NCBI RefSeq assembly: GCF_036492245.1
Contig: NZ_AP025286.1
Location: forward strand, 2,728,001 to 2,792,000
Direction: 5' to 3'
Length of the DNA stretch: 64,000 nt
Origin: Treponema bryantii
GTDB lineage: Bacteria > Spirochaetota > Spirochaetia > Treponematales > Treponemataceae
Shown here: piece after piece, positions 1-7,727 of the stretch
How the letters are laid out: each line of letters opens with the position of its first letter
How positions within the stretch are numbered: position 1 is the stretch's first letter
Made by a program: the position numbers and the translations under genes
Notes under the pieces: generated by a model
The model's database searches: none
What the model was told of the DNA's origin: nothing
What the model saw: the letters and a program-made list of their open reading frames with translations, nothing else

Positions 1-1
1 A

Positions 2-94
2 CGTGGACAAGACGTGTTCTTAAAATACAGAACACAGATTCTTGAGATTCTGAACTATGCAGGAAAGGTTCAGGAAGCAGAATACGCAATTTAA
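2..94 (+). CDS. C-terminal end of an unidentified protein (cut by window edge)
   Basis: An open frame runs from the window edge to a TAA at 92-94 and gives about 30 residues ending in KVQEAEYAI. The composition (charged, Glu/Lys/Gln-rich helix) looks like the tail of a soluble protein. The fragment is too short to name a family. It ends just before the hairpin that precedes the ECF transporter operon, so it is probably the last gene of an upstream unit. Confidence 0.55.
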   Translation, partial: RGQDVFLKYRTQILEILNYAGKVQEAEYAI

Positions 95-98
95 CTTT

Positions 99-116
99 AC
101 CTACCTTTTTGTAGGT
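99..116 (+). promoter_or_regulatory. Inverted repeat before the ECF operon, resembling the sulfur-locus motif
   Basis: ACCTAC and GTAGGT are exact inverted arms separated by six bases, 23 bases before the start of the UPF0397 gene. The motif resembles the ACCTA-N9-TAGGT sites before nifH and cysK, but counted the same way the spacing is eight rather than nine. It could be an operator of the same regulator or a small 5' UTR hairpin. The sequence alone does not decide. Confidence 0.4.
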
Positions 117-139
117 ATAAAAAATAAAAGAGGTGTTAT

Positions 140-703
140 ATGGCAGATAACAAAGGAAAATCAGTTATTCGTCAGGTTGTAGCAATCGGTATTGGTGCTG
201 CAATTTTTGTTGCTTTAACAACAGTTCAGATTCCAATCGGATTCGTTCCTAATACAGCTTTGCAGGTACGTGCCGCTGTTTTGACTTTCTTTGCAGCAGT
301 ATTCGGCCCTGTAGCAGGCTTTGCAATAGGTTTGATTGGACATGCTTTAGGAGATGCACTTTTCTATGGAAGTGTATGGTGGTCATGGGTTTTTCCGGAT
401 GCAATCTTTGGTTTGCTCGTTGGTCTTTTTGCAAAAAAATATGCAATTGAAGAAGGTGGATTCGGTTTTAAACAGTGCCTCGGATTCAATCTTGTTCAGG
501 TTCTTTCAAACCTAATTGCATGGGCTTTGATTGCTCCAGTTCTTGATATTGTAATCTACAAGGAACCTGCAAACAAAGTTTTCATTCAGGGAATCACAGC
601 TGCAATCACAAATCTTGTAATTGTTGCAATTCTCGGAAGCCTTCTTGCTTTTGGTTATTCAAAAATCAAAACAAAATCCGGTTCATTGAAAGAAGAAGAA
701 TAG
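140..703 (+). CDS. ECF transporter substrate-binding (S) component, UPF0397 family
   Basis: This 187-residue integral membrane protein is the likely substrate-specific component of an energy-coupling-factor importer. The whole length matches the UPF0397 pattern as I recall it: an N-terminal membrane segment starting VVAIGIGAA, the GFAIGLIGHALGD block, a WWSWV motif, EPANKVF near residue 140 and a C-terminal KTKSGSL. It first looks like BioY because of the small hydrophobic fold and a bioB gene nearby, but the motifs are those of UPF0397. The start has a GAGGTG Shine-Dalgarno sequence. The fused ATPase and EcfT follow directly. The substrate is not established; a sulfur-linked compound is possible from the upstream motif only. 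Confidence 0.85.
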   Translation: MADNKGKSVIRQVVAIGIGAAIFVALTTVQIPIGFVPNTALQVRAAVLTFFAAVFGPVAGFAIGLIGHALGDALFYGSVWWSWVFPDAIFGLLVGLFAKKYAIEEGGFGFKQCLGFNLVQVLSNLIAWALIAPVLDIVIYKEPANKVFIQGITAAITNLVIVAILGSLLAFGYSKIKTKSGSLKEEE

Positions 704-715
704 TTTTTTATATAC

Positions 716-754
716 GGTCGTCATCCCGATTTCTGGAAGGCGACCTTTTTTTTT
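716..754 (+). terminator. Rho-independent terminator after the UPF0397 gene
   Basis: GGTCG at 716-720 pairs with CGACC at 741-745 and is followed by nine T residues. It lies between the S component and the ATPase, so it probably reduces read-through, and the ATPase has its own promoter just downstream. Confidence 0.65.
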
Positions 755-768
755 CATCTTAATCTTGT

Positions 769-774
769 TATAAT
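769..774 (+). promoter_or_regulatory. -10 box of a probable leaderless promoter for the ECF ATPase gene
   Basis: A perfect TATAAT ends nine bases before the ATG at 784, and no Shine-Dalgarno sequence lies in between. The -35 region 17 bases upstream is only a T-run and overlaps the terminator tail. Transcription should start within a few bases of the start codon. Confidence 0.5.
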
Positions 775-783
775 CATTCCAAA

Positions 784-2502
784 ATGGAATCCATCATCAG
801 TTTTAGAAACGTAAGTTTCCAGTATCGGACTAAATCAACTCCTACTCTAAAAAATATAAATCTCGAAATCAAAAAAAGCGAAAAAATATTAATTATAGGT
901 TCTTCTGGTTCTGGAAAATCAACAATAGCTAAATGTATAAATGGACTCATTCCATCAACTTATGCCGGAAAACTCGAAGGCGAAATTTCTGTCTGTGGAG
1001 AAAATCCGGCTGAAGCAGGAATTTTTGGAATCTCAAAACACGTAGGAACAGTTTTACAGGATACAGACGGACAATTTATTGGCCTTACCGTTGCAGAAGA
1101 TATTGCCTTTGCACTTGAAAACGACAACGTTCCTAGCAAAGAAATGCACGAAAAAGTTCTTGAAGCAGCAAAAACTGTTGATGTAGAAAAGCTCTTAAAA
1201 GCAGTTCCGGCTACTTTAAGCGGCGGTCAGAAACAGCGTGTTTCACTTGCCGGCATTCTTGTGGACAATGTAGAAGTCCTTCTTTTTGATGAGCCTCTTG
1301 CAAATCTTGATCCGGCAGCCGGGAAACGTATTATTTCACTTATAGATAAAATCAATGCCCAAACAGATAAAACTGTAATCATAATTGAACACCGTCTCGA
1401 AGATGTTTTATACAAAAAGGTCGACAGGATTATTGTAGTTGAAGACGGTCAGATAGCCATCGATACAACTCCTAACGAACTTTTGAGTACAGACATTCTC
1501 CCTCAAAAAGGAATCAGAGAACCTCTATACATTGCCGCCCTCAAACACGCCGGCTGTAAACTTCAAGCCCAGGATAATCTTGAAAATATTGAAACAATGA
1601 ATCTTGAGCCTTATAAAGAAAATCTAAGAAAATGGTTCCAGCAGATTCAGATTCCGGCATCACAACCGTCAGAAGAAATTGTCCTTGAATTAAAAAATGT
1701 TTCCTTTGCTTATGATAAATCAAAAACGAATACTGTCGAAAACATCAGTTTTAAAATTCACAAGGGAGAGATGGTCAGCATCGTTGGAACAAATGGTGCC
1801 GGCAAATCTACAATAGCATCTTTAATCTGCGGTTTTAACAAACAGGATTCCGGAGAGATTTTCTTAAACGGTCAGGAGATTTCAAATCTTTCTATTAAAC
1901 AGCGCGGCGAAAAAATCGGCTTTGTAATGCAGAACCAGAATCAAATGATCTGCAAATCTATAATATATGATGAAACTGCCCTTGGTCTTGCCGTGCGAAA
2001 AGTACCGAAAGACAAAATTAAAGAAGAAGTTTATAAGGCTTTGAAAATCTGCGGAATGTATCCTTACAGAAACTGGCCGGTAAATGCAGTGAGCTTCGGT
2101 CAGAAAAAGCGTGTCACAATTGCATCAATTCTTGTTATGAATCCGGAAGTGATTATTCTTGATGAACCAACTGCAGGCCAGGATTACGCGCATTACACAG
2201 AAATCATGGAGTTCCTTCGTAAATTAAACCGCGAGCTCGGAATTACAATCATCATGATTACTCACGACATGCACCTTATGCTCGAATACACAGACCGCGC
2301 AATTGTACTTTCAAATGGTCACATAATTGCAGATGATAAAAGTTCTAAAATTCTTACAGACGAAGAAATTACAGAACAGGCCAGTCTTAAAAAAACAAGT
2401 CTTTATGATTTAGCAGTAAAATGTGATTTTGAAAATCCTTCCAGTCTGGTAGATGCCTTTATTTATTATGAACGAGGAGGCATAAGTTCATGGCAAAAAT
2501 AA
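784..2502 (+). CDS. ECF transporter ATPase, two fused ATP-binding domains (EcfA-EcfA')
   Basis: This 572-residue cytoplasmic protein supplies both ATPase domains of the ECF importer in one chain. The first Walker A is GSSGSGKST (about residues 39-47), with an LSGGQKQR signature and a VLLFDEP Walker B. A linker of about 60 residues resembling DUF3744 follows. The second half has GTNGAGKST and VIILDEPT but a degenerate signature, VSFGQKKR in place of LSGGQ. Fused EcfA with this linker is the usual partner of UPF0397 S components. The start has a -10 box close by and no Shine-Dalgarno sequence. The end overlaps the EcfT gene by 13 bases, so the two are translationally coupled. Confidence 0.9.
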   Translation: MESIISFRNVSFQYRTKSTPTLKNINLEIKKSEKILIIGSSGSGKSTIAKCINGLIPSTYAGKLEGEISVCGENPAEAGIFGISKHVGTVLQDTDGQFIGLTVAEDIAFALENDNVPSKEMHEKVLEAAKTVDVEKLLKAVPATLSGGQKQRVSLAGILVDNVEVLLFDEPLANLDPAAGKRIISLIDKINAQTDKTVIIIEHRLEDVLYKKVDRIIVVEDGQIAIDTTPNELLSTDILPQKGIREPLYIAALKHAGCKLQAQDNLENIETMNLEPYKENLRKWFQQIQIPASQPSEEIVLELKNVSFAYDKSKTNTVENISFKIHKGEMVSIVGTNGAGKSTIASLICGFNKQDSGEIFLNGQEISNLSIKQRGEKIGFVMQNQNQMICKSIIYDETALGLAVRKVPKDKIKEEVYKALKICGMYPYRNWPVNAVSFGQKKRVTIASILVMNPEVIILDEPTAGQDYAHYTEIMEFLRKLNRELGITIIMITHDMHLMLEYTDRAIVLSNGHIIADDKSSKILTDEEITEQASLKKTSLYDLAVKCDFENPSSLVDAFIYYERGGISSWQK

Positions 2503-3323
2503 TTTCTTACGTTGAAAAAGATTGCTTTATTCATCGGCTCAGCGGCCTTACAAAACTGATTTTCTTTCTTCTGTGGACAATTACCAGCATGCTCACTTAT
2601 GACACCAGAGTTCTGGCAGCAATGCTTGTAATCAGCATAATCTGTTTTAAGCTTTCAAAAACCGACTGGAAACAGGTGCGCTCAATTTTTATTTTTATTC
2701 TTGTCTTTTTGATTTTAAATGTACTTGCAATTTTTCTTTTTTCACCTTATGAGGGCTGTAAGATTTATGGAAGCAGAACAGAGCTTTTTCATATTGCAGG
2801 AAATTACACTCTGACTTTCGAACAGCTCTTTTATGAACTGAATATAATCTTAAAATACTTTACGATTGTGCCTTCTGTTTTTATGTTTATTACCTCTACA
2901 AATCCAAGTGAATTTGCGGCAAGCCTGAACAGAATAAAACTCCCCTACACAATCTGCTATTCAGTTGCAATTTCTTTACGTTATGTTCCTGACGTTCAGT
3001 CTGATTTCATCAAAATCAAAAATGCTCAGGAAGCACGCGGTATTGAAATGTCTTCTAAGGCTAATATTTTTTCAAGACTCTTCAATATGAGTGCAATTTT
3101 ATTTCCCCTGATTTTCAGCAGCATGGAGAAAATAGATTCTGTAAGCAATGCCATGGAGCTTCGTGGTTTTGGAAAAGAAAAAAGCCGTAGCTGGTATTCT
3201 GCAAAAAAACTTAAAACTTCGGATTGGATTATTATAATTCTTACAATTCTTTTATCAGGCCTTGCTTTATTTGTCACCTATTTTGATGGCAGCAGATTCT
3301 GGTATCCTTCTACATTTTGGTAA
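2490..3323 (+). CDS. ecfT: ECF transporter transmembrane (T) component
   Basis: This 277-residue membrane protein is the energy-coupling subunit linking the ATPase to the S component. It has an N-terminal hydrophobic block (about residues 20-70), further membrane segments, and the two Arg-Gly coupling-helix motifs of EcfT: QEARGIE near residue 180 and MELRGFG near residue 220. An AGGAGG Shine-Dalgarno sequence lies inside the preceding ATPase gene. No terminator is obvious in the 140 bases before the next gene, which instead hold an operator-like motif. Confidence 0.9.
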   Translation: MAKIISYVEKDCFIHRLSGLTKLIFFLLWTITSMLTYDTRVLAAMLVISIICFKLSKTDWKQVRSIFIFILVFLILNVLAIFLFSPYEGCKIYGSRTELFHIAGNYTLTFEQLFYELNIILKYFTIVPSVFMFITSTNPSEFAASLNRIKLPYTICYSVAISLRYVPDVQSDFIKIKNAQEARGIEMSSKANIFSRLFNMSAILFPLIFSSMEKIDSVSNAMELRGFGKEKSRSWYSAKKLKTSDWIIIILTILLSGLALFVTYFDGSRFWYPSTFW

Positions 3324-3393
3324 TCAGATATAGTTTTTTCCTATAACTAAGATAAGAAATAAATATTACTCAGCCTCCTTTTTTTCTGTTATA

Positions 3394-3427
3394 ACATACT
3401 AAGATAGTAGGTAATTAAGTTATTATT
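3394..3427 (+). promoter_or_regulatory. Operator-like motif and promoter of the binding-lipoprotein operon
   Basis: ACATA-N9-TAGGT at 3394-3412 matches the sites before nifH and cysK at nine of ten arm positions with the same spacing, and continues with the same downstream bases (TAGTAGGTAA). Aligned to those promoters, the -35 position is CTAAGA (weak) and the -10 position is ATTATT/TATTAT near 3421-3427. A weak -35 under an operator could mean the site activates here, but that is inference. Confidence 0.5.
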
Positions 3428-3463
3428 GTCCATATTATATGAACAATAATACTGGAGGTATTT

Positions 3464-4555
3464 ATGAAACATTTATCAAAAATTGTGAGAATGACACTTG
3501 GAGCACTCGCATTAGCAGGAGCATTAACATCATGCTCAAAAAAACAGGCAACAACAGCAAGCAGCGCACCTGAACAGAAGGTTGTTAGAATCAACTTTCA
3601 GACAGGAAGCCTTTGTGGTGCTCCAGTTCATGTTGCATGGAAGCTCGGACTTTTTGATGAAGAGCTTGCAAAAATCGGACAGAAGGCTGAATATGTTCAG
3701 GTTGTCGAAGGTGGTGCAACACTTGCAGAAATGATTGCATCTGGTAAGGTTGATGCCGGTTACGGTCTTTATGCAACTCAGCTCCAGGCTATTGAAAATG
3801 GACTTCCAATTTCCTTTACATCTGGAATCCATATTGGTTGTACAAAGTATTATGTACGTGCAGACAGCGACATTCAGTCGGTTGCAGATCTTCGTGGTAA
3901 AACAATCGGAGTTCCAGGACTTGCAGACTCTGCAGTTATGAATCTTAAGCGTAAATTAATGGACGTTGGTATTGGTGTTACAGCAGAAAAAAATGAAGTT
4001 GAATTTATTGCTTATGCTTCTGCAGACCTTGCAATTGCTTTAAACAACGGTGCTGTTGACGTAATTGGAGCTCATGACCCAGTTGCAACAAAGGGTGAAC
4101 TTGCATACGGCTTTAGAAAGATTCTGGATACAGGAATTGATGAAAAGTTTGTAAAAGAATATTGCTGCCAGCAGTTTGTAACTCATAAGCTCTTACGTGA
4201 AAATCCAGAAGGAGCAGCTGCAATTACACGCGCTTTGCAGAAGGCAGCTGCTTATGTAGAAGCAGAGCCAAGAGCAGCCGCTCAACTCCAGATTGAAAAT
4301 GACCTTGTTGCCGGAGACCTGGATTTTAATGCCGCTCTTCTTGAAGAAATTAACTATCAGCCAAGCCGTTCCCTTGGAAAGAAAACCTTTGATTCCGCTG
4401 CCCGCCAGCTTCAGAAAGCAGGAATCCTTAAGGCTTCTACAGATATCGAAAAGTTAATTGAACAGGGCTACATTGAACTCTTTGGTGTTCCAGATGGCTA
4501 CATCTACGATAGCGCGACAAAAACTTATAAGGAAATTAACGGCTCAAGAGCCTAG
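3464..4555 (+). CDS. ABC transporter substrate-binding lipoprotein, NMT1/TauA-like
   Basis: This 363-residue lipoprotein has a signal peptide and an LTSC lipobox (Cys24). It resembles NMT1/TauA/SsuA binding proteins, which bind nitrate, taurine, sulfonates or thiamine precursors: an early GAPVHVAWKLGLF block, then VVEGGATLAEMIASGKVDAG, then DLRGKTIGVPG near residue 150. The start has a GGAGG Shine-Dalgarno sequence. No TauC/SsuC-type import permease is near; the following genes encode a DUF4418 protein, an FtsX permease and a LolD-type ATPase. The upstream motif is shared with cysK and nifH, so a sulfur-containing ligand is plausible. The ligand is not established. Confidence 0.85.
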   Translation: MKHLSKIVRMTLGALALAGALTSCSKKQATTASSAPEQKVVRINFQTGSLCGAPVHVAWKLGLFDEELAKIGQKAEYVQVVEGGATLAEMIASGKVDAGYGLYATQLQAIENGLPISFTSGIHIGCTKYYVRADSDIQSVADLRGKTIGVPGLADSAVMNLKRKLMDVGIGVTAEKNEVEFIAYASADLAIALNNGAVDVIGAHDPVATKGELAYGFRKILDTGIDEKFVKEYCCQQFVTHKLLRENPEGAAAITRALQKAAAYVEAEPRAAAQLQIENDLVAGDLDFNAALLEEINYQPSRSLGKKTFDSAARQLQKAGILKASTDIEKLIEQGYIELFGVPDGYIYDSATKTYKEINGSRA

Positions 4556-4619
4556 ATGCTGAAACAAGTTCAGCATGACATGGAATATCAAGTGTCATTC
4601 CGAACTTGTTTCGGAATCT
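4554..4619. repeat. Intergenic imperfect inverted repeat (REP/MITE-like)
   Basis: Two 27-base arms (4554-4580 and 4593-4619) are near reverse complements with a 12-base spacer. Each arm is itself a small hairpin of the form GCTGAA..TTCAGC or TCCGAA..TTCGGA around a common ACTTGTTTC core. The arms differ by paired changes (CTGAA/TTCAG against CCGAA/TTCGG), so each keeps its own stem. It fills the gap between the lipoprotein and DUF4418 genes without breaking the operon. Confidence 0.7.
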
Positions 4620-4638
4620 AATACAAAGGAGAAACAAC

Positions 4639-4842
4639 ATGAAAAACATCAACATTATTTTATCATCACTCATTGCATTGCTCGGTTTACTCGTTGGCAT
4701 TGCACCTTACACATTCGCTAAGGTTTGCGGCATGGCCAGCATGCACTGCCACAAGGTAACAGCACCTGTAGTATTAGTTTTTGGAATTGTGATTTTCGTT
4801 ATCTCGTTAGCACAGACTATCATCTTATGGAAAAAGCGATAA
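4639..4842 (+). CDS. DUF4418 family membrane protein
   Basis: This 67-residue protein has two membrane segments (about residues 5-25 and 42-62) around a short loop with the motif KVCGMASMHCH. The paired Cys and His residues in that loop are characteristic of DUF4418 and could bind metal. The ATG at 4639 is chosen over an upstream in-frame ATG because an AAAGGAG Shine-Dalgarno sequence lies just before it and the upstream codons fall in the repeat. It overlaps the FtsX permease gene by 16 bases, and the family often accompanies such permeases. Its function is unknown. Confidence 0.75.
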   Translation: MKNINIILSSLIALLGLLVGIAPYTFAKVCGMASMHCHKVTAPVVLVFGIVIFVISLAQTIILWKKR

Positions 4843-6017
4843 CAACAAAAAGACTTGCGCTTGAAAATATCAGACGCAAGCCTTTCCGAACGGCAGCCCT
4901 CATCACACTGACTTCACTTTCAGCAGCCGTACTTTTTGGAAGTCTGATTATAACCTCAAGCCTAAAAGGCGGCATCAAGGGATTCAAAAATCGACTTGGC
5001 GCAGACCTTATGATTGTTCCAAAAGGTTATGAAGGTCAGATGGAAAATATTCTTCTGAATGGAGAACCAAATTATTTTTACATGGATAAAAGTGCCGAAG
5101 AAATTGTCCGCACTGTCCAAGGAGTAAAAGAAGCAAGCGGTCAGTTTTATCTGACAAGCCTGAGTGAAAGCTGCTGCGATTTCCCGATTCAGATTATCGG
5201 CTTTGAGCCAGATACAGACTTTTTAATTCAAAACTGGGCCAGAACAAAAGTCCGACCTCAGAAAGGAAGCGAATATATTTTCGCAGGAAGCAATATCTCA
5301 ACTCCAAATAAAGAAGTAAAGTTTTTCGGTCAGCAGCACAAAATAACCTCCCGCCTTTCTAAAAGCAGCACGGGTATGGATAACGCAATCTACACCGACC
5401 TCAATACCCTGCAGAATATTTTTGAGGATGCAAAAAGCAAGGGCTTTGGTTTTATTTCTGATGGAGACACAAACACAAAAATCTCTTCTATTTTTGTAAG
5501 GTTGCAGCCAGATGCAAAACCAGACAGTACTGCCCTTCGCATAAAAACAGCTCTACCAGACGTTCAGGTAATTACAGGTTCATCTTTCATTTCAAATCTT
5601 GCAGAACGAATTTCAGCCTTTGTGATTTTTCCTCAGGCATTAAGTTTATTTATTCTTTTAGTTACAATTTTTACACTGGGAATTGTTTTCTCCCTAATTG
5701 CAAATGAACGCTTCAAGGAATATTCCATTTTGAGAGTTCTTGGAGCCGACAGTGGCACTCTTAAAAAGCTTCTTTTATTTGAAGCAGGCAGCATAGGATT
5801 TTTTGGAGCAATAATCGGCATCTTTATTTCGGCCCTTATAGTCCTGCCATTCAACCTTTTGATTTCAGAAAAAATCGGATTACCATTTTCACTGTCAAAT
5901 CCGCTTGTAATTACAGGCTTTGCCTTAATCAGCTTTACAATAATAGTTTTAGCAGCATTAATTTCTGCCCTTTACAGCGCAATTAAAATTTCGAAAAAGG
6001 AAGTGATTTTCAAATGA
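4827..6017 (+). CDS. ABC transporter permease, FtsX/MacB type
   Basis: This 396-residue protein has an N-terminal membrane segment (about residues 18-40), a periplasmic region of about 240 residues, and three C-terminal segments, which is the FtsX/LolC/MacB topology. The start at 4827 (MEKAITTKRLALENIRRK) is preferred because the Arg/Lys-rich LALENIRRKPFRT stretch is the usual N-terminus, and longer readings only run into the DUF4418 frame. The gene overlaps its ATPase partner by four bases (ATGA). Members of this class usually do mechanical work or export rather than binding-protein-dependent import, which makes the pairing with a TauA-like lipoprotein odd. Confidence 0.88.
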   Translation: MEKAITTKRLALENIRRKPFRTAALITLTSLSAAVLFGSLIITSSLKGGIKGFKNRLGADLMIVPKGYEGQMENILLNGEPNYFYMDKSAEEIVRTVQGVKEASGQFYLTSLSESCCDFPIQIIGFEPDTDFLIQNWARTKVRPQKGSEYIFAGSNISTPNKEVKFFGQQHKITSRLSKSSTGMDNAIYTDLNTLQNIFEDAKSKGFGFISDGDTNTKISSIFVRLQPDAKPDSTALRIKTALPDVQVITGSSFISNLAERISAFVIFPQALSLFILLVTIFTLGIVFSLIANERFKEYSILRVLGADSGTLKKLLLFEAGSIGFFGAIIGIFISALIVLPFNLLISEKIGLPFSLSNPLVITGFALISFTIIVLAALISALYSAIKISKKEVIFK

Positions 6018-6691
6018 TAGATATAAAGCATCTTACAAAAAGTTTTCAAACCCCAGGAGGAAAAATTACAGTCCTGAATGATTTTTCCCTCACAGCTCTA
6101 AACGGCACTTTTCTTGGAATTGCCGGAAAATCTGGAGCTGGAAAAAGCACTCTCCTTTCTTTAATTGCAGGTCTGCAAAAACCAGACAGCGGTTCCATTA
6201 AAATTGATACAAATGAATACGAAAACTCCCCTACAGAAATCACTTCCCTTTCAGAAAAAGAACTGTCTGCCTTCAGAAATAAAAACATAGGCTTTGTTTC
6301 TCAGGAACAGAGCTTCCTTGAAAATCTTACCGTGCTGGATAATGTAAGGCTGCCGTCTTATCTTTCAAAAGGAAAAGCTAGTTCTGACACCGATACAAAA
6401 ATCACCGAACATGCCCGCAGTCTGCTTGAGGCCTTTGATATCGCCCATCTTGCAGATCAATACCCGCAAAATCTTTCCGGTGGCGAAAATCACCGGGTTC
6501 TCATAGCCCGAGCCCTCATTAATAATCCACAGATTATTCTCGCTGATGAACCGACTGATTCCGTAGACTCCGAACGAACAGAAGAAATAATCCACATCTT
6601 CCGCAGTCTGGCAAATCAAGGTAAAATCGTAATCCTCGTGAGCCACGATAAGGAAGCACTCAAACTTTGTGATAAGATAATAACTATATAA
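6014..6691 (+). CDS. ABC transporter ATP-binding protein, LolD/MacB type
   Basis: This 225-residue cytoplasmic ATPase pairs with the FtsX permease. It has Walker A GKSGAGKST (about residue 37), the Q-loop in FVSQEQSFLENLTVLDNV, an LSGGE signature, Walker B IILADEPT and the switch His in LVSHD. These and the length fit the LolD/MacB/FtsE group. The gene begins inside the end of the permease gene. It ends ten bases from the 3' end of bioB, which converges from the other strand. Confidence 0.9.
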   Translation: MIDIKHLTKSFQTPGGKITVLNDFSLTALNGTFLGIAGKSGAGKSTLLSLIAGLQKPDSGSIKIDTNEYENSPTEITSLSEKELSAFRNKNIGFVSQEQSFLENLTVLDNVRLPSYLSKGKASSDTDTKITEHARSLLEAFDIAHLADQYPQNLSGGENHRVLIARALINNPQIILADEPTDSVDSERTEEIIHIFRSLANQGKIVILVSHDKEALKLCDKIITI

Positions 6692-6700
6692 ATTAAATAC

Positions 6701-7657
6701 TTAAAAAGTTCTGCCAAGCTTCTTAAAAAGCTCTTTATCACTTTTTATTGAAGTCCCGGTGGTAGTAAGCATATTCCCGGTGATTGTAGCATTTGCGCCG
6801 GCATTAAAGGCTCTTTCTCCACCATTAGAAAGATGGCAACGCCCGGCTGCCAGTCTGATCATAGCAGTTGGATTAAAATAACGGAAAACTGCCACAGTAC
6901 GCAACACTTCATCTTCTGCTAAGGCAGGAAGATTTTCCAGAGGACTTCCCTTAATTGGACTAAGAACATTTATCGGGATTGAATCAACAGCGATTTCACT
7001 CAAAGAAAGAGCCATATCAATTCTGTCTTCAAAAGTTTCTCCCATACCAATAATTCCGCCAGAGCAGGCACGCAGTCCCACTTCCTTAACAAGCTTAAGA
7101 GTATTCAGTTTCATCTCGTAAGTGTGAGTTGTACAGATGTTTGGAAAATTTCTGCGGGAAGTTTCTATATTGTGATGATAATTTCTTACACCTGCGGCCT
7201 TCAACTGCAAAAGCTGCTCCTTTGTTAAAAAGCCCATTGAAGCACACAAGTCAATATTTACACTTTCATGCATTTTCTTGTAAGCCGATAAGGCCTTCTG
7301 AAACTCTTCTCCACTCAAGGCCTTTCCTGCTGTTACGATAGCAAAACGATGTATACCTTCTTTCTGATTTTCTTTTGCTGCCTGAATTATTTTTTCTTCA
7401 TTAAGAAAATCATAGACTTCGCAATTTGTATGATTAAAGGAACTCTGTGCGCAGAATTTACAGTTTTCGCTGCATCTGCCACTGCGACCATTAATAATTG
7501 AACATAAATCAACACGGTCTCCACAAAGCTCTTTTCTTATATAATCTGCACCCTGACAAAGCTGATTGAGATCACAATCCTTAAAAAACGAAAAATCTTC
7601 ACCGCGCTGTAAACGACGGCCTTTTACAATTTCTTCTGCAAGTGTTTTTAAATCCAT
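6701..7657 (-). CDS. bioB: Biotin synthase
   Basis: This 318-residue radical SAM enzyme converts dethiobiotin to biotin, inserting sulfur from an auxiliary [2Fe-2S] cluster. The SAM-cluster motif is CSENCKFC (Cys62, Cys66, Cys69), followed by AQSS as usual for BioB. YHHNIETS and the C-terminal NAGANATITGN block are also present. The ATG at 7657 is preferred to a GTG six bases upstream because the promoter -10 box ends six bases before it, predicting a leaderless mRNA. No other biotin synthesis gene is in the window. A perfect BirA-type site covers the promoter. Confidence 0.93.
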   Translation of the reverse strand: MDLKTLAEEIVKGRRLQRGEDFSFFKDCDLNQLCQGADYIRKELCGDRVDLCSIINGRSGRCSENCKFCAQSSFNHTNCEVYDFLNEEKIIQAAKENQKEGIHRFAIVTAGKALSGEEFQKALSAYKKMHESVNIDLCASMGFLTKEQLLQLKAAGVRNYHHNIETSRRNFPNICTTHTYEMKLNTLKLVKEVGLRACSGGIIGMGETFEDRIDMALSLSEIAVDSIPINVLSPIKGSPLENLPALAEDEVLRTVAVFRYFNPTAMIRLAAGRCHLSNGGERAFNAGANATITGNMLTTTGTSIKSDKELFKKLGRTF

Positions 7658-7663
7658 GCACAC

Positions 7664-7692
7664 AGTATATTATAATCCGTTTATATTGTAAA
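7664..7692 (-). promoter_or_regulatory. bioB promoter (leaderless type)
   Basis: On the minus strand TTTACA (7687-7692), 17 bases, then TATACT (7664-7669) end six bases before the bioB ATG. There is no room for a Shine-Dalgarno sequence. The -35 hexamer lies inside one half of the BirA-type site. Confidence 0.7.
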
Positions 7693-7718
7693 CCTATATT
7701 CAAACATCAGGTTTACAA
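7686..7718. promoter_or_regulatory. BirA-type biotin operator
   Basis: TTGTAAACC (7686-7694), 15 bases, then GGTTTACAA (7710-7718) form a perfect inverted repeat matching the known bacterial BirA operator consensus TTGTAAACC-N14-16-GGTTTACAA. The outer bases extend the symmetry. It overlaps the bioB -35 box, so biotinyl-AMP-bound BirA should repress bioB. The birA gene is not in the window. Confidence 0.85.
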
Positions 7719-7727
7719 TATAATAAA

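Noticed and set aside
140-703. Reading the S component as BioY because bioB is nearby
   Set aside because: The sequence carries UPF0397 hallmarks (LIGHALGD, WWSWV, EPANKVF, KTKSGSL) rather than BioY ones, and it has no BirA site.
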